This document shows positions 62,427 to 64,000 of a stretch of DNA of 64,000 nt, piece after piece (the stretch's first letter is position 1; every line of letters starts with the position of its first letter). The notes beneath the pieces were generated by a model, which was not told the DNA's origin, did no database searches, and saw only the letters and a program-made list of their open reading frames with translations. The position numbers and the translations under genes were made by a program. The stretch is from an uncultured Phascolarctobacterium sp. (lineage in GTDB: Bacteria; Bacillota; Negativicutes; Acidaminococcales; Acidaminococcaceae): contig NZ_CALDXR010000027.1 of the NCBI RefSeq assembly GCF_937920985.1, positions 6,938 to 70,937 of the forward strand, in the 5' to 3' direction.

Positions 62427-63359
62427 ATGCAGTGGATAGAAGTTAATGTAGCGGTAACGCATGAAGCAGTTGAGGCCGTAGCAGATATGCTGACGAGCAT
62501 CGGTTCCAAGGGAGTTGCGATTGAGGATCCGCAGCTGATTAATGATTTGCGCAACAGCGGTACCTGGGAGCTGTGCGATATCCCGGAGCAGGAGAATACC
62601 GAGGTTGTTACAGTCAGCGCTTATTATGCTGATGATGAGAAGCTGGAAAAACGCTTGGCGGAGATTGACGAGCAGCTGGCGCTGATTGAGGAGCGCATTG
62701 GCAAGTATCGCTTTGGCAATACGCGCTTCCGCAAGGTGAGCGAGCAGGATTGGGCTAACGAATGGAAGCAGTATTTCCATGTTACTCATGTGGGCAAGAG
62801 CCTTGTTATTAAGCCGAGCTGGGAGGAGTATGCTCCTAAGGAAGGCGAGCATGTTATTGAAATTGATCCGGGTATGGCTTTCGGCACAGGCACGCACCAC
62901 ACTACCAATATGATGATGGAGCGCTTGGAGAAGGTTATTACGCCTGATTCTACAGTGTTTGACGTTGGTACCGGCAGCGGCATTCTGGCGATTGCTGCGG
63001 CGATGCTGGGCGCTAAGTCTGTTAAGGCTGTGGATATTGACGGCGTGGCAGTGCGCGTGGCGAAGGAGAATGTTGCGGACAATGGCCTGAGCGAGCAGAT
63101 TGAGGTGCGCGAGGGCGATTTGCTGCATGGCACCGAGGGCAAGGCTGATGTAATTATCGCTAATATTATTGCTGATATTGTTATTATGCTGCTGCAGGAT
63201 ATTCCGCAGAAGCTGAATGACGATGGTGTGCTTTTGGCGAGCGGTATTATTGAGGAACGCATGCCGGATGTGGAGGCTGCTGCGCAGGCGCAGGGCCTTT
63301 ATGTTGATGCGGTTGACCATCGCGGCGGCTGGGTTGTTATGCAAATGAAGAAGAAGTAA
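62427..63359 (+). CDS. prmA: Ribosomal protein L11 methyltransferase
   Basis: 310 residues from ATG 62427, after AAAGGAGTG; the longer ORF overlaps the promoter. N-terminal ferredoxin-like substrate domain (MQWIEVNVAVTHEAVEAV) and C-terminal SAM domain with GMAFGTGTHHTT, FDVGTGSGILAIAA and IANIIADIV. Trimethylates L11. In many Firmicutes rsmE follows, but here repeat DNA begins immediately after the stop. Confidence 0.96.
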   Translation: MQWIEVNVAVTHEAVEAVADMLTSIGSKGVAIEDPQLINDLRNSGTWELCDIPEQENTEVVTVSAYYADDEKLEKRLAEIDEQLALIEERIGKYRFGNTRFRKVSEQDWANEWKQYFHVTHVGKSLVIKPSWEEYAPKEGEHVIEIDPGMAFGTGTHHTTNMMMERLEKVITPDSTVFDVGTGSGILAIAAAMLGAKSVKAVDIDGVAVRVAKENVADNGLSEQIEVREGDLLHGTEGKADVIIANIIADIVIMLLQDIPQKLNDDGVLLASGIIEERMPDVEAAAQAQGLYVDAVDHRGGWVVMQMKKK

Positions 63360-63506
63360 GAAGTTGTGCTTTAAGCAGTCCTTCTTGCCTGCCCCTTGCA
63401 CTCTTCGAGTATAACACGACCAACATTTTTCATTTTATGAAAAATGGGTCTTAGTATAGGGAAGGTGCCGAACGTAGTGAGGCGGAAGGGGGGAAGCGAG
63501 GGCGTC

Positions 63507-63764
63507 GCAATTAATATATCGCGTTGCAACGAAAAATTTTCCCGCGAATCGCTTGCTGAGTTATATATTTGATGCTAAATATGAAGAAGCGATTTGCGGA
63601 CGGTAATTTCGTGTGGAACCAGGACGAAGTGCCGCAAAACTCGCGCTATGCTAAGAGATTTTGCTACAGTAGTCAGCTTATCGCTCAAACAGTTGCGACA
63701 ATTCTATGGTTCCAGACACTCATTCCCTAAAATTTTTATGTTTTCACTGCGATATATTAATTGC
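63507..63764. repeat. Nested palindromic element, copy B (258 bp)
   Basis: Terminal inverted repeats GCAATTAATATATCGC (63507-63522) and GCGATATATTAATTGC (63749-63764) are perfect over 16 bp. Inner segments match copy A at 45.1 kb, for example TTTCGTGTGGAACCAG, CCGCAAAACTCGCGCTA, CGCTCAAACAGTTGCG and CTATGGTTCCAGACACTCATT. The internal stem here is AATCGCTT (63547-63554) with AAGCGATT (63587-63594), different in sequence from the one at that site in copy A. No ORF. The stretch 63360-63506 before it has no gene; it holds an ATTTTTCAT/ATGAAAAAT hairpin and a GC-rich GAGGCGGAAGGGG segment. Confidence 0.87.
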
Positions 63765-63784
63765 TTGTTAGGGCTTTAAGCAGT

Positions 63785-64000
63785 CCCCTCTCAGTCGCCT
63801 TACAGGCGACAGCTCCCCCCGAGGGGAGCCTCTCTTGTCCTTTGTGATTTTTTTTGCCTCTCCTAGGGGAGAGGTGGCATCGCGCAGCGATGACGGAGAG
63901 GGGCAGTGAATAACAAAAGCTATTCATAAGAGCAGAAACAGCAGACCCCTCTCAGTCGCCTTACAGGCGACAGCTCCCCCCGAGGGGAGCCTCTCTTGTC
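63785..64000. repeat. CTCTCC-type repeat cluster
   Basis: A 55-bp module (CCCCTCTCAGTCGCC... to ...CTCTCTTGTC) occurs twice, identically, at 63785-63839 and 63946-64000. Between them, in opposite sense, lies GCCTCTCCTAGGGGAGAGG...CATCGCGCAGCGATG...GAGAGGGG (about 63857-63903). These are the same two module types as at 45381-45509. The cluster runs off the window edge. Confidence 0.9.

Overview
The window is a 64 kb stretch of bacterial chromosome, almost entirely coding, with housekeeping genes in operons. FapR, FabK, TmcAL, PyrR and PerR-type proteins, many TTG/GTG starts, strong GGAGG ribosome sites and consensus TTGACA-17-TATAAT promoters point to a Firmicute. Anaerobic traits (HydG, a TM1266-type regulator, rubrerythrin, a PflX-like radical SAM protein), a PduO-type cobalamin adenosyltransferase and the absence of sporulation genes in view fit the Negativicutes (for example an Acidaminococcaceae/Phascolarctobacterium-like gut anaerobe). 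That assignment is inference from gene content and was not tested by a search. Layout: 1-2.4 kb holds coaD, a coiled-coil protein gene and tmcAL. 2.6-12.6 kb holds ackA and then a lipid/translation block: yceD, rpmF, fapR, plsX, fabH, fabD, fabG, acpP, fabK, fabF, rnc. It has all core enzymes for fatty-acid initiation and elongation except a dehydratase and acetyl-CoA carboxylase. Two structured intercistronic spacers bracket fabG-acpP. 12.7-24.3 kb is a looser accessory stretch: trpS, a neurotransmitter:sodium symporter, several small secreted or unknown proteins, an AbgA-like amidohydrolase, a transaldolase-like aldolase, a PerR/Fur-type regulator with a dyad over its own -10 box, rubrerythrin and a two-helix membrane protein. 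It also carries a compound repeat at 20.4-20.7 kb. 24.4-33.4 kb holds a TM1266-type regulator with hydG, uraA, an M20 carbamoylase-type amidase, a small-RNA-sized transcription unit, a PflX-like radical SAM gene, a ZTP riboswitch in front of a free-standing AICAR formyltransferase, and a DnaQ-like exonuclease. 34.7-45.0 kb is a tight run miaB-mutS-mutL-rsmJ-like-miaA-hfq-xerD-polysaccharide deacetylase, covering tRNA modification, mismatch repair, RNA chaperoning and chromosome resolution. 45.1-45.5 kb is repeat DNA. 45.6-60.8 kb holds a class-III aminotransferase, htpX, ndk, cobalamin adenosyltransferase, an alanine:sodium symporter, lspA-rluD-pyrR-LUD-deoB-udp (nucleoside salvage), galE-glmS (sugar-nucleotide precursors) and ilvA. 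60.9-64 kb holds an orphan GHKL sensor kinase, prmA and a second repeat block. The most unusual signals are non-coding. (1) Two diverged copies (45.1 and 63.5 kb) of a 217-258 bp nested palindrome have terminal inverted repeats, and a stem-loop at the same internal site keeps its pairing although its sequence has changed completely. Both copies lie next to CTCTCC-type palindromic repeats. (2) A pair of ~75-nt units at 20.4-20.6 kb differ by three compensated base-pair changes and are bounded by 26-nt direct repeats. (3) A consensus promoter plus terminator at 28.93-29.05 kb delimits an ~85-nt RNA without an ORF.
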